A stretch of 64,000 nucleotides of DNA. It comes from Massilia norwichensis (GTDB lineage: Bacteria; Pseudomonadota; Gammaproteobacteria; Burkholderiales; Burkholderiaceae_D). The stretch spans positions 1 through 64,000 of the forward strand of contig NZ_JANUGX010000004.1 of NCBI RefSeq assembly GCF_024753245.1. Reading direction: 5' to 3'. The notes below the pieces were generated by a model. That model did not search any database. It saw only the letters and a program-made list of their open reading frames with translations, and had not been told where the DNA came from. Position 1 is the stretch's first letter. Each line of letters begins with the position of its first letter. Positions 1 through 7,402 of the stretch are shown here, piece by piece. The position numbers and the translations under genes are program-made.

Positions 1-175
1 GGGGGGCAGCGTGACGGGCCGGGGGGGCGCCGGGGGGGGGCGGCGGGGGGGCGGGGGGGGGGGGGGCGGGGGGGGGGTGGGGGGGGGGGGGGGGGGGGCG
101 GCGCCCGCGGGGCCCCCCCCCCCCCCCCCCCCCCCCCTCCCCCCCCCCGGGGGGGCCGGCCCCCCCCCCCCACGA
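1..175. other. G/C homopolymer block at the window edge
   Basis: The first 175 bases are almost only long runs of G followed by long runs of C. This is unlike anything else in the window, which has normal GC-rich coding composition. The open frame across it encodes only glycine and proline runs with no recognisable domain. I read it as a low-quality read end or assembly artefact rather than biology. A real G-tract is possible but there is nothing to support it. Confidence 0.7.
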
Positions 176-181
176 CAATGC

Positions 182-358
182 TCAGGCCGTATCCTGCTCC
201 CGCTCAGCCACCACCCCGGAATCCTCTTCCGGAGCAGCCGTCCCCTCCTCCCCCTTGTGCAGCTTCGCTTCCTGCTTGCGCCGCGCTTTTTCCTCTGCCT
301 TCTTCTTTTTCTCCAACTCACGTTGCCGCTTTTCGTACTGGAAATTCGTCTTGGCCAT
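182..358 (-). CDS. 58-aa highly charged small protein of unknown function
   Basis: The ATG is at 358 and the TGA at 182-184. The protein starts MAKTNFQYEKRQRELEKKKK, continues with a lysine/glutamate-rich stretch to about residue 35, and ends in an acidic, soluble tail. There is no signal peptide or membrane segment. The N-terminal half would form a single charged helix. Small proteins of this kind, beginning with MAKTNFQYEKRQRE-like sequence, occur in Oxalobacteraceae and related Burkholderiales as conserved hypotheticals; this is from memory and unchecked. It lies downstream of xerD on the same strand, separated by a large inverted repeat (383-500). The regular coding pattern and family resemblance make it a likely real gene. 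The function is unknown. Confidence 0.65.
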   Translation of the reverse strand: MAKTNFQYEKRQRELEKKKKAEEKARRKQEAKLHKGEEGTAAPEEDSGVVAEREQDTA

Positions 359-382
359 GGTGTCCTCGTGCGTGTGGAAGGA

Positions 383-500
383 AGAGCTTCTAACAACACC
401 TTCAGGGCAAGGCGCATCGCCGCATCGGCGGACCGCGAAGACAGTACGCTAGTACGGCGAGACGATGCAACGCAGCCATGGAGGTGTTGTTAGGAGCTCT
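383..500. repeat. 118-bp inverted repeat with 19-bp arms
   Basis: The left arm 383-401 (AGAGCTTCTAACAACACCT) is the reverse complement of the right arm 482-500 with one mismatch. The interior also carries dyad symmetry, with GCATCG near the left side and CGATGC near the right side. The element fills most of the gap between the xerD stop (540) and the start of the 58-aa gene (358), both read leftward, so it would lie in the 5' leader of the latter. It could be a REP-like palindromic unit, a MITE remnant or a transcript-processing hairpin. No flanking direct repeat is visible. Confidence 0.6.
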
Positions 501-539
501 GCGCCATTATGGCCCACGAGACTCGCCAAGTCTTGAGAA

Positions 540-1445
540 TTAACCACGCGGGTGGTGCTGTGCGTGAAGGTGCTTCAAACGCTCGCGGGCGACATGGGTG
601 TAGATCTGGGTGGTCGAAATATCGGAATGGCCCAGCAGCAGTTGTACCACGCGCAAGTCGGCGCCGTGGTTCAGCAGGTGGGTGGCGAAGGCGTGGCGCA
701 GCGTGTGCGGCGACAGCGGTGCCGTGATGCCCGCCTTTGCCGCATGCTTCTTGATCACGATCCAGAACATCTGGCGCGTCATCGGACCGCCGCGGCCGGT
801 GACGAACAGGGCATCGTCGACCTGGCCGTTCAGGATCACCCCGCGCGCGTCCTTCATATAGCGTTCCAGCCAGAGTCTCGCCTGCTCGCCGAAGGGCACC
901 AAGCGGGTCTTGCTGCCCTTGCCCGTGATCCGCAGCACGCCATCGTTCAGGCTCAGCTCGACCACCTTGAGCGTCACCAGTTCCGATACCCGCAGGCCGC
1001 TCGCATACATCAGCTCGAGCATGGTGCGCTCGCGCAGGCCCAGCGGGGTCGACACGTCCGGCGCGGCAAGCAAGGCCTCGACCTGGGGTTCGCTCAGCGT
1101 GTGCACGAAGCGGGTCGGCTGCCTGGCCGAGGCCAGGTTCAGGCAGGGGTCATGGTCGATGCGGCGCTCGCGCAGCGCCATCTGGTAGAAGCGCTTGAGC
1201 ACCGACAGCCGGCGGTTGGCCGAACTGGGCTTGGTGTCCTCGTGGCGCTCGGCAAAATAGGCGGCGATGTCCTGCGCCTGCACCGCATGCAGGCTGGCGC
1301 GCTCGGGACGTTTTGCTTCCAGCCAGCCGGCAAACAGGCGCAGGTCGCGGCGATACGCGTCCAGCGAATTCTTTGCCAGTCCGTGCTCGAGCCAGAGGGC
1401 GTCGCAGAAGCCGTCGATCAGGGAAAGATTGACTGCTGCTGCCAT
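540..1445 (-). CDS. xerD: XerD tyrosine recombinase
   Basis: A 301-aa tyrosine site-specific recombinase. With XerC it resolves chromosome dimers at dif during division. The N-terminal SAM-like core-binding domain spans roughly residues 8-95 and the catalytic domain roughly 115-295. The catalytic residues are all visible: R152 in ASGLRVSEL, K176 in GKGSKT, H247 and R250 in HTLRHAFATHL, H273 in LLGHSDIST and nucleophile Y282 in QIYTHV. Length is as expected for XerC/D. The C-terminal LGHSDISTTQIYTHV pattern and the HTLRHAFATHLLNHGADLR stretch fit XerD better than XerC. Its first 28 bases overlap the end of ogt, so the two are likely co-transcribed from ogt. Confidence 0.93.
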   Translation of the reverse strand: MAAAVNLSLIDGFCDALWLEHGLAKNSLDAYRRDLRLFAGWLEAKRPERASLHAVQAQDIAAYFAERHEDTKPSSANRRLSVLKRFYQMALRERRIDHDPCLNLASARQPTRFVHTLSEPQVEALLAAPDVSTPLGLRERTMLELMYASGLRVSELVTLKVVELSLNDGVLRITGKGSKTRLVPFGEQARLWLERYMKDARGVILNGQVDDALFVTGRGGPMTRQMFWIVIKKHAAKAGITAPLSPHTLRHAFATHLLNHGADLRVVQLLLGHSDISTTQIYTHVARERLKHLHAQHHPRG

Positions 1446-1948
1446 GGAACGTCAGTAGGGAGCGCACCTTCGTGACGCAGCAGCCAGCGCTTGACGGTGA
1501 GCGTGAAGCCGTGTTCGTCGTCGCTGCTGGCGAAGCCGCCCAGGCCGCCGGCGGCGGTCACGCGGTGACAGGGAATCACCAGCGGGAACCAGTTGGCGCC
1601 GCAGGCCTGGCCGACCGCGCGCGGATGCGATTCGAGCAGCTTGGCGATCTGGCCGTAGGTGCGCGTGCTGCCGCGCGGGATTGCGCAAATCGTGTCCCAG
1701 ACGCGGCGCTGGAAGTCGCTGCCGGCCTCGAACAGCGGCAGCTCGAAGCGGAAATCGGCGTCGTCGAAATAGCGCAGCACCTGTTGCGCGGCCTGTTCGG
1801 CGCAGGCATCCTGCGGCGCTTTTTCCTGGTAGTGCGGCGGCAGGTAGACCAGCTCGCGCAAGCGTCCCTCTTCGGTGCGGATGCCCATCGCGCCGAAGGG
1901 CGCCGCGACGATGGCGTTGAAGAGTTCGCTACCCTGTTGTGTGTTCAT
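1418..1948 (-). CDS. ogt: Methylated-DNA--protein-cysteine methyltransferase
   Basis: A 176-aa suicide DNA-repair protein that moves methyl or alkyl groups from O6-alkylguanine (and O4-alkylthymine) to its own cysteine. The active-site motif is PCHRV with C127. The preceding helix GSTRTYGQIAKLLESHPRAVG is the DNA-binding helix-turn-helix with the arginine finger. The N-terminal ~75 residues form the poorly conserved N domain. The start at 1948 has no Shine-Dalgarno sequence, but a -10-like TACACT (read on the minus strand, 1955-1960) lies exactly 6 nt upstream of the ATG, which suggests a leaderless mRNA. The 3' end overlaps xerD. The terminator at 1975-2002 isolates it from the upstream RNA gene. 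Confidence 0.92.
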   Translation of the reverse strand: MNTQQGSELFNAIVAAPFGAMGIRTEEGRLRELVYLPPHYQEKAPQDACAEQAAQQVLRYFDDADFRFELPLFEAGSDFQRRVWDTICAIPRGSTRTYGQIAKLLESHPRAVGQACGANWFPLVIPCHRVTAAGGLGGFASSDDEHGFTLTVKRWLLRHEGALPTDVPWQQQSIFP

Positions 1949-1974
1949 TGATGCAGTGTAGCACTCGGCAGCAC

Positions 1975-2002
1975 AAAAAAAAACGCACCCTTGGGGGGTG
2001 CG
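1975..2002 (-). terminator. Rho-independent terminator
   Basis: A hairpin with arms CGCACCC (1984-1990) and GGGTGCG (1996-2002) is followed, on the minus strand, by a run of nine U. It ends leftward transcription from the 6S-like RNA region and any readthrough from dctM, 27 bases before the ogt start codon. Confidence 0.85.
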
Positions 2003-2168
2003 CTTCAGTCGGTCACGTTTGCGGCCACTCGGTCGTGCCGGCAGCTCTATAAAACGTGTGTCTCCTCATACTTTCTCCGGAGATCCAATCCTGGATGTCC
2101 GCTTTCTTAGTGCTTCTCCCCAAATCAGTGTCCGGGCTTTCGAAACGCACCACTGTGGTGCCAAAGCT
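1975..2168 (-). ncRNA. Probable 6S-like regulatory RNA (ssrS candidate)
   Basis: The region between dctM and ogt has no ORF but looks like an independent leftward transcription unit. A -10 TATGAT sits at 2179-2174 (minus strand) and a strong terminator at 2002-1975, giving an RNA of about 190 nt. It folds by eye into a long rod. The 5' GCTTTGG pairs with the 3' CTGAAGC, then GGTGCGTTT pairs with AAACGTGACC with one bulge, and a terminal hairpin has ATCCA/TGGAT and CGGA/TCCG arms. Large unpaired purine-rich segments lie in the middle. End-to-end pairing, a central open region and this length are hallmarks of 6S RNA, which binds sigma70 RNA polymerase. I did not recognise a diagnostic 6S primary sequence, so another structured sRNA is possible. 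Confidence 0.45.
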
Positions 2169-2232
2169 GCGCCATCATAACGCATTCGAATAAGAAAGTC
2201 GTAGTTTTTTATATACATTCACGAAATATATT

Positions 2233-3513
2233 TCAGCCATAAACCATGCGCGGGAGCCATAAGGAGATGGCTGGCACGTAGGTAATTAACAACAGGAAAC
2301 CAAGCATGGTCAGCAGCCAGGGCATGACCGCCACCGTCAGCTCGGAGATGCCCATTTTCGTGATGCCGGACGCCACGTAGAGATTCAGGCCGACCGGCGG
2401 GTGGCACATGCCGACTTCCATGTTCACCACGATGATGATGCCGAAGTGGACGGGGTCGATGCCGAGCTGGGTCGCGACCGGGAACAGGATCGGCGCCATG
2501 ATCAGCACGATCGACGAGGGCTCCATCACGTTGCCGGCCAGGAGCAACAGCAGGTTCACGACGATCAGGAAGCCGATCGGGCCCAGGCCCTGGCCGGTGA
2601 GCCAGCTGGCCATCGCCTGCGGCACGTTCTCGCTGGTCATCAGGAAGGAGAACAGCACGGCGTTGGTGATGATATACAGGAGCATCGCCGACATCGCTGC
2701 CGAGTCCAGCAGCACCTTGCCGACCTGCTTGAGCTTCAGGTCCTTGTAGACATACACCGCGATCACGAAGGCATACACCGCCGCGATGCCGGCCGCCTCG
2801 GTCGGCGTGAACACGCCGGTGTAGATGCCGCCCATGACGATCACGATCAGGAACAGGCCCCAGGCGCTGCGGCGGAAGGCGGTCCAGCGCTCGCCCCAGG
2901 TGGCGCGCTGCATGCGCGGATAGTTGTGCTTCTTCGCCAGCACCCAAGTGGTGAGCCCCAACAGGAAGGCCAGCATCAGGCCCGGCACCACGCCGGCCAT
3001 GAACAGCTGGCCGACCGAGGTATTGGTGGTCACCGAATACATCACCATCACGATCGAGGGCGGGATCAGGATGCCGAGCGCGCCCGAGGTCGTGATCACG
3101 CCGGCGCCGAAGCGCTTCGGATAGCCCTGCTTGACCATGGCCGGCAGGATGATGGAGCCGATCGCCACCACGGTCGCCGGGCTCGAACCCGACACCGCCG
3201 CGAACAGCGCGCAGGCAAACACGCCGGCCAGCGCCAGGCCGCCGTGCCAGTGCCCGACCATCGAGCTGGCGAAGTTGATCATGCGCCGCGCCACGCCGCC
3301 GTGGGTGAGGAAATTACCGGCCAGGATGAAGAAGGGGATTGCCATGATCTCGAACTTCTCGATGCCGGTGAAGAGCTTGAGCGCCACCGATTCGATCGGC
3401 ACCGAGGTCATGGTGAACAGAAAGGTCAGCACCGTCAGGCCGAGCGAGATCGAGATCGGCATCCCGGTCAGCATCAGCAGGAGCAGCAGGATGAAGATGA
3501 TGGCGGCGTTCAT
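2233..3513 (-). CDS. dctM: TRAP transporter large permease subunit DctM
   Basis: A 426-aa integral membrane protein, the large (ion-coupled, ~12-TM) subunit of a tripartite ATP-independent periplasmic transporter. It is hydrophobic almost throughout and shows family features such as GSSPATVVAIGSIILPAM, SGALGILIPPSIVMVMYS and HPPVGLNLYVASGITKMG. Length is typical for DctM. Its ATG overlaps the dctQ stop by 4 bp (ATGA), which indicates translational coupling in a dctP-dctQ-dctM operon. Together with DctP and DctQ and under the neighbouring DctS/DctR it probably imports C4-dicarboxylates such as succinate, fumarate and malate. The exact substrate is inferred from the regulator context. Confidence 0.93.
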   Translation of the reverse strand: MNAAIIFILLLLLMLTGMPISISLGLTVLTFLFTMTSVPIESVALKLFTGIEKFEIMAIPFFILAGNFLTHGGVARRMINFASSMVGHWHGGLALAGVFACALFAAVSGSSPATVVAIGSIILPAMVKQGYPKRFGAGVITTSGALGILIPPSIVMVMYSVTTNTSVGQLFMAGVVPGLMLAFLLGLTTWVLAKKHNYPRMQRATWGERWTAFRRSAWGLFLIVIVMGGIYTGVFTPTEAAGIAAVYAFVIAVYVYKDLKLKQVGKVLLDSAAMSAMLLYIITNAVLFSFLMTSENVPQAMASWLTGQGLGPIGFLIVVNLLLLLAGNVMEPSSIVLIMAPILFPVATQLGIDPVHFGIIIVVNMEVGMCHPPVGLNLYVASGITKMGISELTVAVMPWLLTMLGFLLLITYVPAISLWLPRMVYG

Positions 3514-4076
3514 TGGGCTTTCCTTGCTTCTTCGATTTCGTCGTCCAGGCCTTCGACGTAGGCATGGTCATGCTTGGGCAGTTCGCCGGTGCGGACAAAG
3601 GTCCAGGCCACCTGCAGGAAGCGGAAGCACATCAGGAAGGAGCCGAGCGGCACTGCGAGATAGACGATCCACATCGGCCATTCGAGGTCGGCGGAAATCT
3701 GGCCGGTGCCGTACATGTGGTGCACGAAGTTGGCGCCGAAGCTGCCGATGATGCCGGTGAAGAGCGCGCCGGCCAGCAGGCCGAACACGATGAACTTGTT
3801 GCGCCAGCGTTCATTGAGGCGGTTGATCAGCACGTCGACGCCGACGTGGATACCGGTCCGCACGCCATACGCGGCGCCGAACTTGGCCATCCACACGAAC
3901 ATGTAGATGCAGAGTTCCTGGGCCCAGCTGGTGTTCTGGGCGATGAGCCAATCCTGCAGCCCGGGAATGGGCAGGCCGGACAGGTAGCGGTGCAGCACCG
4001 CGATGAAGATGACGAAGGTGGCCGCGGCCATCAGGCTGGCGATGATCCACTCTTCGAGGCGATCGAGGATTTTCAT
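3510..4076 (-). CDS. dctQ: TRAP transporter small permease subunit DctQ
   Basis: A 188-aa four-TM small membrane subunit of the TRAP transporter, bridging DctM and the binding protein. I place the start at the ATG at 4076 (MKILDRLEEWIIASLMAAA), directly before the first TM helix. The frame stays open upstream, but that part runs through repeat-derived sequence (4111-4238) and makes no sense as protein. The pattern TSWAQELCIYMFVWMAKFGAAYGVRTGIHVGVD matches the conserved DctQ core (WxxExxxYxxxWxxxxGxxxxxRxxxHxxVD). It overlaps dctM by 4 bp. It is separated from dctP by an unusual compound hairpin element. Confidence 0.9.
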   Translation of the reverse strand: MKILDRLEEWIIASLMAAATFVIFIAVLHRYLSGLPIPGLQDWLIAQNTSWAQELCIYMFVWMAKFGAAYGVRTGIHVGVDVLINRLNERWRNKFIVFGLLAGALFTGIIGSFGANFVHHMYGTGQISADLEWPMWIVYLAVPLGSFLMCFRFLQVAWTFVRTGELPKHDHAYVEGLDDEIEEARKAQ

Positions 4077-4110
4077 TTTAGTTTTGGACGTGGACGCGGT
4101 GCAGCACAAC

Positions 4111-4238
4111 GTCGTTCCCGCGCAGGCGAAAAAGCGCCACTGGCGCTTTTTCCCCAAGTTGCACGAGCAGCCGAAGCGCACGCAGAACTTGGCGGGAATA
4201 ATGCCGGTGGCATTATTCCCGCCTTCGCGGGGACGACG
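4111..4238. repeat. Compound palindromic repeat between dctP and dctQ (R1-derived)
   Basis: The outer arms GTCGTTCCCGCGCAGGCG (4111-4128) and its near-perfect inverse (4221-4238) are R1 repeat units facing each other. Between them lie three more dyads. The first is 4129-4151, arms AAAAAGCGCC/GGCGCTTTTT. The second is CCAAGTT/AACTTGG, around 4154-4192. The third is a perfect 15-bp-arm hairpin at 4191-4223, arms GGCGGGAATAATGCC/GGCATTATTCCCGCC. In mRNA this would be a strong structure between the first and second operon cistrons, a typical place for differential expression of an abundant binding protein over its membrane subunits. It can also act as a partial terminator, since the 4129-4151 hairpin ends in U5. 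Confidence 0.75.
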
Positions 4239-4265
4239 ACTCAAACGTCGACGACGTTGGAAGAG

Positions 4266-5270
4266 TTACTGGACGGAAGCCGTCGCCTTGTTGATCTGGC
4301 CGATCAGGTCGGCGCCGACCCGGCTTTCCATCTGCTTCTGCACCGGCAGCAGGGCCTTGCGCCATGCCGCCTGTTCCTGCGGGTTCAGGTTGTAGATGGT
4401 GGTCTTGCCGGCCTTGCGGATGGCGTCCAGCGCCATGTCGTTGTCCTGCTGGGCGATCGCCTTCTCGTACTTGGTCGCCTCGTTCATGGCCTGCTGCAGC
4501 TGGCCGCGCACGTCGGCCGGCAGGCCGTCCCAGAACTTCTTGTTGACGATGACCGCATAGCCCAGGTAGCCGTGGTTCGACACGGTCACGTGCTTCTGCA
4601 CCTCATGCATCTTCTGGGTGTACATGTTCGACGGCGGGTTCTCGGTGCCGTCCACCACGCCGGTCTGCAGCGCCTGGTAGACTTCCGAGAAGGCCAGCAC
4701 CTGCGGGTTGGCGCCCAGCGCGCGCATCTGCGCGTCCAGCACCTTCGAGCTCTGGATGCGCATCTTCAGGCCGCGGAAATCGGCGGGCGCGTGCAGCGGC
4801 TTGTTGGCGGACATGACCTTGAAGCCGTTGTCCCAGTAGGCCAGGCCGGTGATGCCCTTCGGCTCCAGCTTCATGAGCAGGCTCTTGCCGATCGGGCCTT
4901 CGGTGACGGTGTACAGCGCGGCCTTGTTCGGGAAGATGTACGGCAGGTCGAACACCTCGAATTCCTTCACGCCCAGCGGCGCGAACTTGGCCAGCGAAGG
5001 CGCCAGCATCTGCACCGCGCCCAGCTGCAGGGCTTCGAGTTCTTCCTTGTCCTTGTACAGCTGGCTGTTGGGGTAGACTTCGACCTTGACGCGGCCCTTG
5101 GTCATTTTTTCGGCCAGGTCCTTGAAGCGCTCGGCGGCGCGGCCCTTCGGCGTGTCGGTCGCCACCACGTGGCTGAACTTGATGACGATGGGGGCCTGGG
5201 CCGCTGCGTTCAGGGCAAAGCTGGCGCCGGCGAGCAGCGCGAGCGCCGCCACCATGGATTTGATCTTCAT
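4266..5270 (-). CDS. dctP: TRAP transporter substrate-binding protein DctP
   Basis: A 334-aa periplasmic solute-binding protein of the DctP family. The start at 5270 is set by the AGAGGAGA Shine-Dalgarno and by the signal peptide MKIKSMVAALALLAGASFAL, with cleavage near AAAQA (about residue 26). The mature protein begins PIVIKFSHVVATDTPKGRAAERFKDLAEK, the classic DctP N-terminus. Other family features are YPNSQLYKDKEELEALQLGAVQM, the R-containing ligand segment GLKMRIQSSKVLDAQMRALGANP, and GVVDGTENPPSNMYTQKMHEVQKH. First gene of the dctPQM operon. It is divergent from dctS with palindromic control sites in the shared 130-bp region. Confidence 0.93.
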   Translation of the reverse strand: MKIKSMVAALALLAGASFALNAAAQAPIVIKFSHVVATDTPKGRAAERFKDLAEKMTKGRVKVEVYPNSQLYKDKEELEALQLGAVQMLAPSLAKFAPLGVKEFEVFDLPYIFPNKAALYTVTEGPIGKSLLMKLEPKGITGLAYWDNGFKVMSANKPLHAPADFRGLKMRIQSSKVLDAQMRALGANPQVLAFSEVYQALQTGVVDGTENPPSNMYTQKMHEVQKHVTVSNHGYLGYAVIVNKKFWDGLPADVRGQLQQAMNEATKYEKAIAQQDNDMALDAIRKAGKTTIYNLNPQEQAAWRKALLPVQKQMESRVGADLIGQINKATASVQ

Positions 5271-5322
5271 GTCGTCTCCTCTGTTATAAGAATGGGTATG
5301 CTTTTTTGTATTTACCTGGAGT

Positions 5323-5379
5323 CTGCTGAGCTTTTTATCTCGCATCTATTGTGGAAAACCACAATAGCCGGCTCAGCAG
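5323..5379. promoter_or_regulatory. Nested dyad operator between dctP and dctS
   Basis: A perfect palindrome at 5346-5367 (arms CTATTGTGG / CCACAATAG, 4-bp AAAA centre) is nested inside a second dyad with arms CTGCTGAGC (5323-5331) and GCTCAGCAG (5371-5379). It lies midway between the divergent starts of dctP (5270) and dctS (5400). The likely binder is the LuxR/FixJ-type response regulator DctR encoded two genes away. No sigma54 -24/-12 (GG-N10-GC) element is visible, which agrees with a FixJ-type rather than NtrC-type activator. Confidence 0.6.
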
Positions 5380-5399
5380 TAAAAGTATCACGTTATTGA

Positions 5400-7388
5400 A
5401 TGAAAAACCCATTCTCGATCCCCCGCCCGGTGCCGGACGGTCCCTGGCGCTGGCTGGTGCCGGTGCTGCTGGTGCTGCTGTTCCTGCTCGTCCTCTTGTG
5501 GCTGCCCTGGCAGGCGCGCCAGATGGAAGCCAACGAGCGCCAGGAACAGCTGATCGCCGACACCCTCTGGGTCGAGCAGACCTTGCGCTTCGAACTGGCG
5601 CGCAGCGAGGAAGCGCTGGCCACGCTGGGCGCCGACCTTGCCGCCGACATCCCGCCCTCGCCCGAGGCGCTGCAGCCGCGCCTGGCGCAGATGTTCAAGA
5701 ACGGCCCGGAACTGCGCCGCATCGCCTGGCTCGACGCCGACGGCAAGCTGCTGGCCCTGCGCGGCAGCGAGCTGCCGGAACATGGGCTCATCCAGTCCTC
5801 ACGCGATGCCCAGCTGATGTCGCGCAGCACCCGCAACGGCCGCTACAGCGATGCCTACGGCGCCGGCGACGCCCACGGCGGCCTGGTCGACTATCACCTG
5901 CCGCTCTATCGCCACGGCAGCTTCGTCGGCAGCCTGATCGCCACCTACAACCTGCAGACCCTGCTCGACGAGAACGTGCCATGGTGGTTCGCCCAGGACA
6001 ACGCCCTGTCCCTGCTCGACCGCGACGAGCGCACGGTGGCGCGCCGCGCCGCCGGCGGTCCCGGCCACGGCGTCTACACGCACAAGCGCGCGCTCGACCT
6101 GCCCGGCGCCCAGATCACGCTCGCCACCGACAGCGTGAAAGGCGCACCGAAGCTGCTGCCCAACCTGCTGGTCGGTTCGGTGATCGTCCTGGCGCTGGGC
6201 CTGGTGCTGTCGCTGGTCGCGCTGTGGCGCCACATCGCGCGCACGGTCACCGCCGAGAACGCGCTGCGCCAGCAGATGGCCTTCCGCACCGCGATGGAAA
6301 ACTCGCTGCTGACTGGTCTGCGCGCGCGCGACCTCGAAGGCCGCGTCACCTACGTGAACCCGGCCTTCTGCCGCATCGTCGGCCTGCCGGCCAGCGAACT
6401 GCTGGGCAAGAAGCCGCCCATGGCCTACTGGGCGCCGGAAGCCACCGGCGAATACGAGCAGCGCTTCCGCAAGATCCTGGCCGGCCAGGTGACGCCGCAG
6501 TTCGAAACGGTGTTCCAGCGCCCCGACGGCACCCGCGTGCCGGTGCTGATCTTCGAAGCGCCGCTGGTCGGCGCCGACGGCCGCCATACCGGCTGGATGA
6601 GCTCCGTGCTCGACATCACCGACCGCAAGCGCGCCGAAGAGCTGGCCCGCCAGCAGCAGGAAAAGCTCGAGACCAGCGCGCGCCTGGCGACCATGGGCGA
6701 GATCTCGTCGATGCTGGCGCATGAACTGAACCAGCCGCTGGCGGCGATCTCCAGTTACACGGCGGGTGCCCTCAACGTACTGGAACGCGGGGCGGCGGGC
6801 GATGGTGCCGGCATGCTCAAGCGCGCGCTGGAACAGGCCAACACCCAGGCCCGCCGCGCCGGCCAGATCATCCGCAGCGTGCACGAATTCGTGAAGAAGC
6901 GCGAGCCGCGCCGCGAGAGCGTGATGGTGGCGCAGGTGATCGACGGCATCCGCGCGCTGGTCGACCTGCAGGCGCGCCAGAGCTATGTCACGCTGCAGGT
7001 GGAAATCGCGCCGGGACTGCCGCCGGTCCTGGCCGACCGTGTGCTGCTCGAGCAGGTGCTGCTGAACCTGACCCGCAACGCGATCGAGGCGATGCAGGCG
7101 GTCGACCGCGAACGCCGCGTGCTGCGCATCGAAGCGGCGCAGGATGCGGAAGCGGGACAGGTCTCGGTGTCCGTCATCGACAACGGCCACGGCATCTCGC
7201 CCGAAGTGGCCGAGCGCCTGTTCTCGCCCTTCTTCTCGACCAAGGCCGAGGGCATGGGCATGGGCCTGTCGATCTGCCGCACCGCGATCGAGTTCCACGG
7301 CGGGACCCTCACCCACGCCGACAATCCGGGCGGCGGCACGGTCTTCACGTTCACGCTGCAGCGGGCGCACGCTACAATAGCGAGCTGA
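5400..7388 (+). CDS. dctS: C4-dicarboxylate sensor histidine kinase DctS
   Basis: A 662-aa membrane sensor kinase. TM1 is about residues 17-37, followed by a ~210-aa periplasmic sensing region, TM2 about 252-276, a PAS domain about 295-410 and a HisKA domain with phospho-acceptor H441 in MLAHELNQPLAAIS. The HATPase_c domain shows N-box LLNLTRNAIEAM and G-boxes DNGHGIS and GMGMGLSICR. The LAHELNQPLAAISSY motif and PAS arrangement fit the DctS/FixL class that pairs with FixJ-type regulators. It is followed by dctR after 14 bp. It faces the dctPQM operon, so it most likely senses external C4-dicarboxylates and controls that transporter. Confidence 0.88.
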   Translation: MKNPFSIPRPVPDGPWRWLVPVLLVLLFLLVLLWLPWQARQMEANERQEQLIADTLWVEQTLRFELARSEEALATLGADLAADIPPSPEALQPRLAQMFKNGPELRRIAWLDADGKLLALRGSELPEHGLIQSSRDAQLMSRSTRNGRYSDAYGAGDAHGGLVDYHLPLYRHGSFVGSLIATYNLQTLLDENVPWWFAQDNALSLLDRDERTVARRAAGGPGHGVYTHKRALDLPGAQITLATDSVKGAPKLLPNLLVGSVIVLALGLVLSLVALWRHIARTVTAENALRQQMAFRTAMENSLLTGLRARDLEGRVTYVNPAFCRIVGLPASELLGKKPPMAYWAPEATGEYEQRFRKILAGQVTPQFETVFQRPDGTRVPVLIFEAPLVGADGRHTGWMSSVLDITDRKRAEELARQQQEKLETSARLATMGEISSMLAHELNQPLAAISSYTAGALNVLERGAAGDGAGMLKRALEQANTQARRAGQIIRSVHEFVKKREPRRESVMVAQVIDGIRALVDLQARQSYVTLQVEIAPGLPPVLADRVLLEQVLLNLTRNAIEAMQAVDRERRVLRIEAAQDAEAGQVSVSVIDNGHGISPEVAERLFSPFFSTKAEGMGMGLSICRTAIEFHGGTLTHADNPGGGTVFTFTLQRAHATIAS

Positions 7389-7402
7389 CCGAAGGAGAAT
7401 CC

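Noticed and set aside
11..493. Protein-coding gene in the G/C homopolymer block
   Set aside because: The translation is only Gly/Pro runs followed by a shadow of the small minus-strand gene.
383..500. Integron attC site
   Set aside because: TAACAAC/GTTGTTA arms are suggestive, but the RYYYAAC/GTTRRRY core 7-mers do not fit and there is no integrase or cassette array; xerD is a chromosomal recombinase.
3513..5399. A 628-codon rightward frame over dctQ and dctP
   Set aside because: It is a shadow of the leftward TRAP genes, and it runs through the palindromic repeat without any family pattern.
5271..5399. Sigma54 promoter for dctP
   Set aside because: No GG-N10-GC spacing like TGGCAC-N5-TTGC is found on either strand, and the regulator lacks an AAA+ domain.
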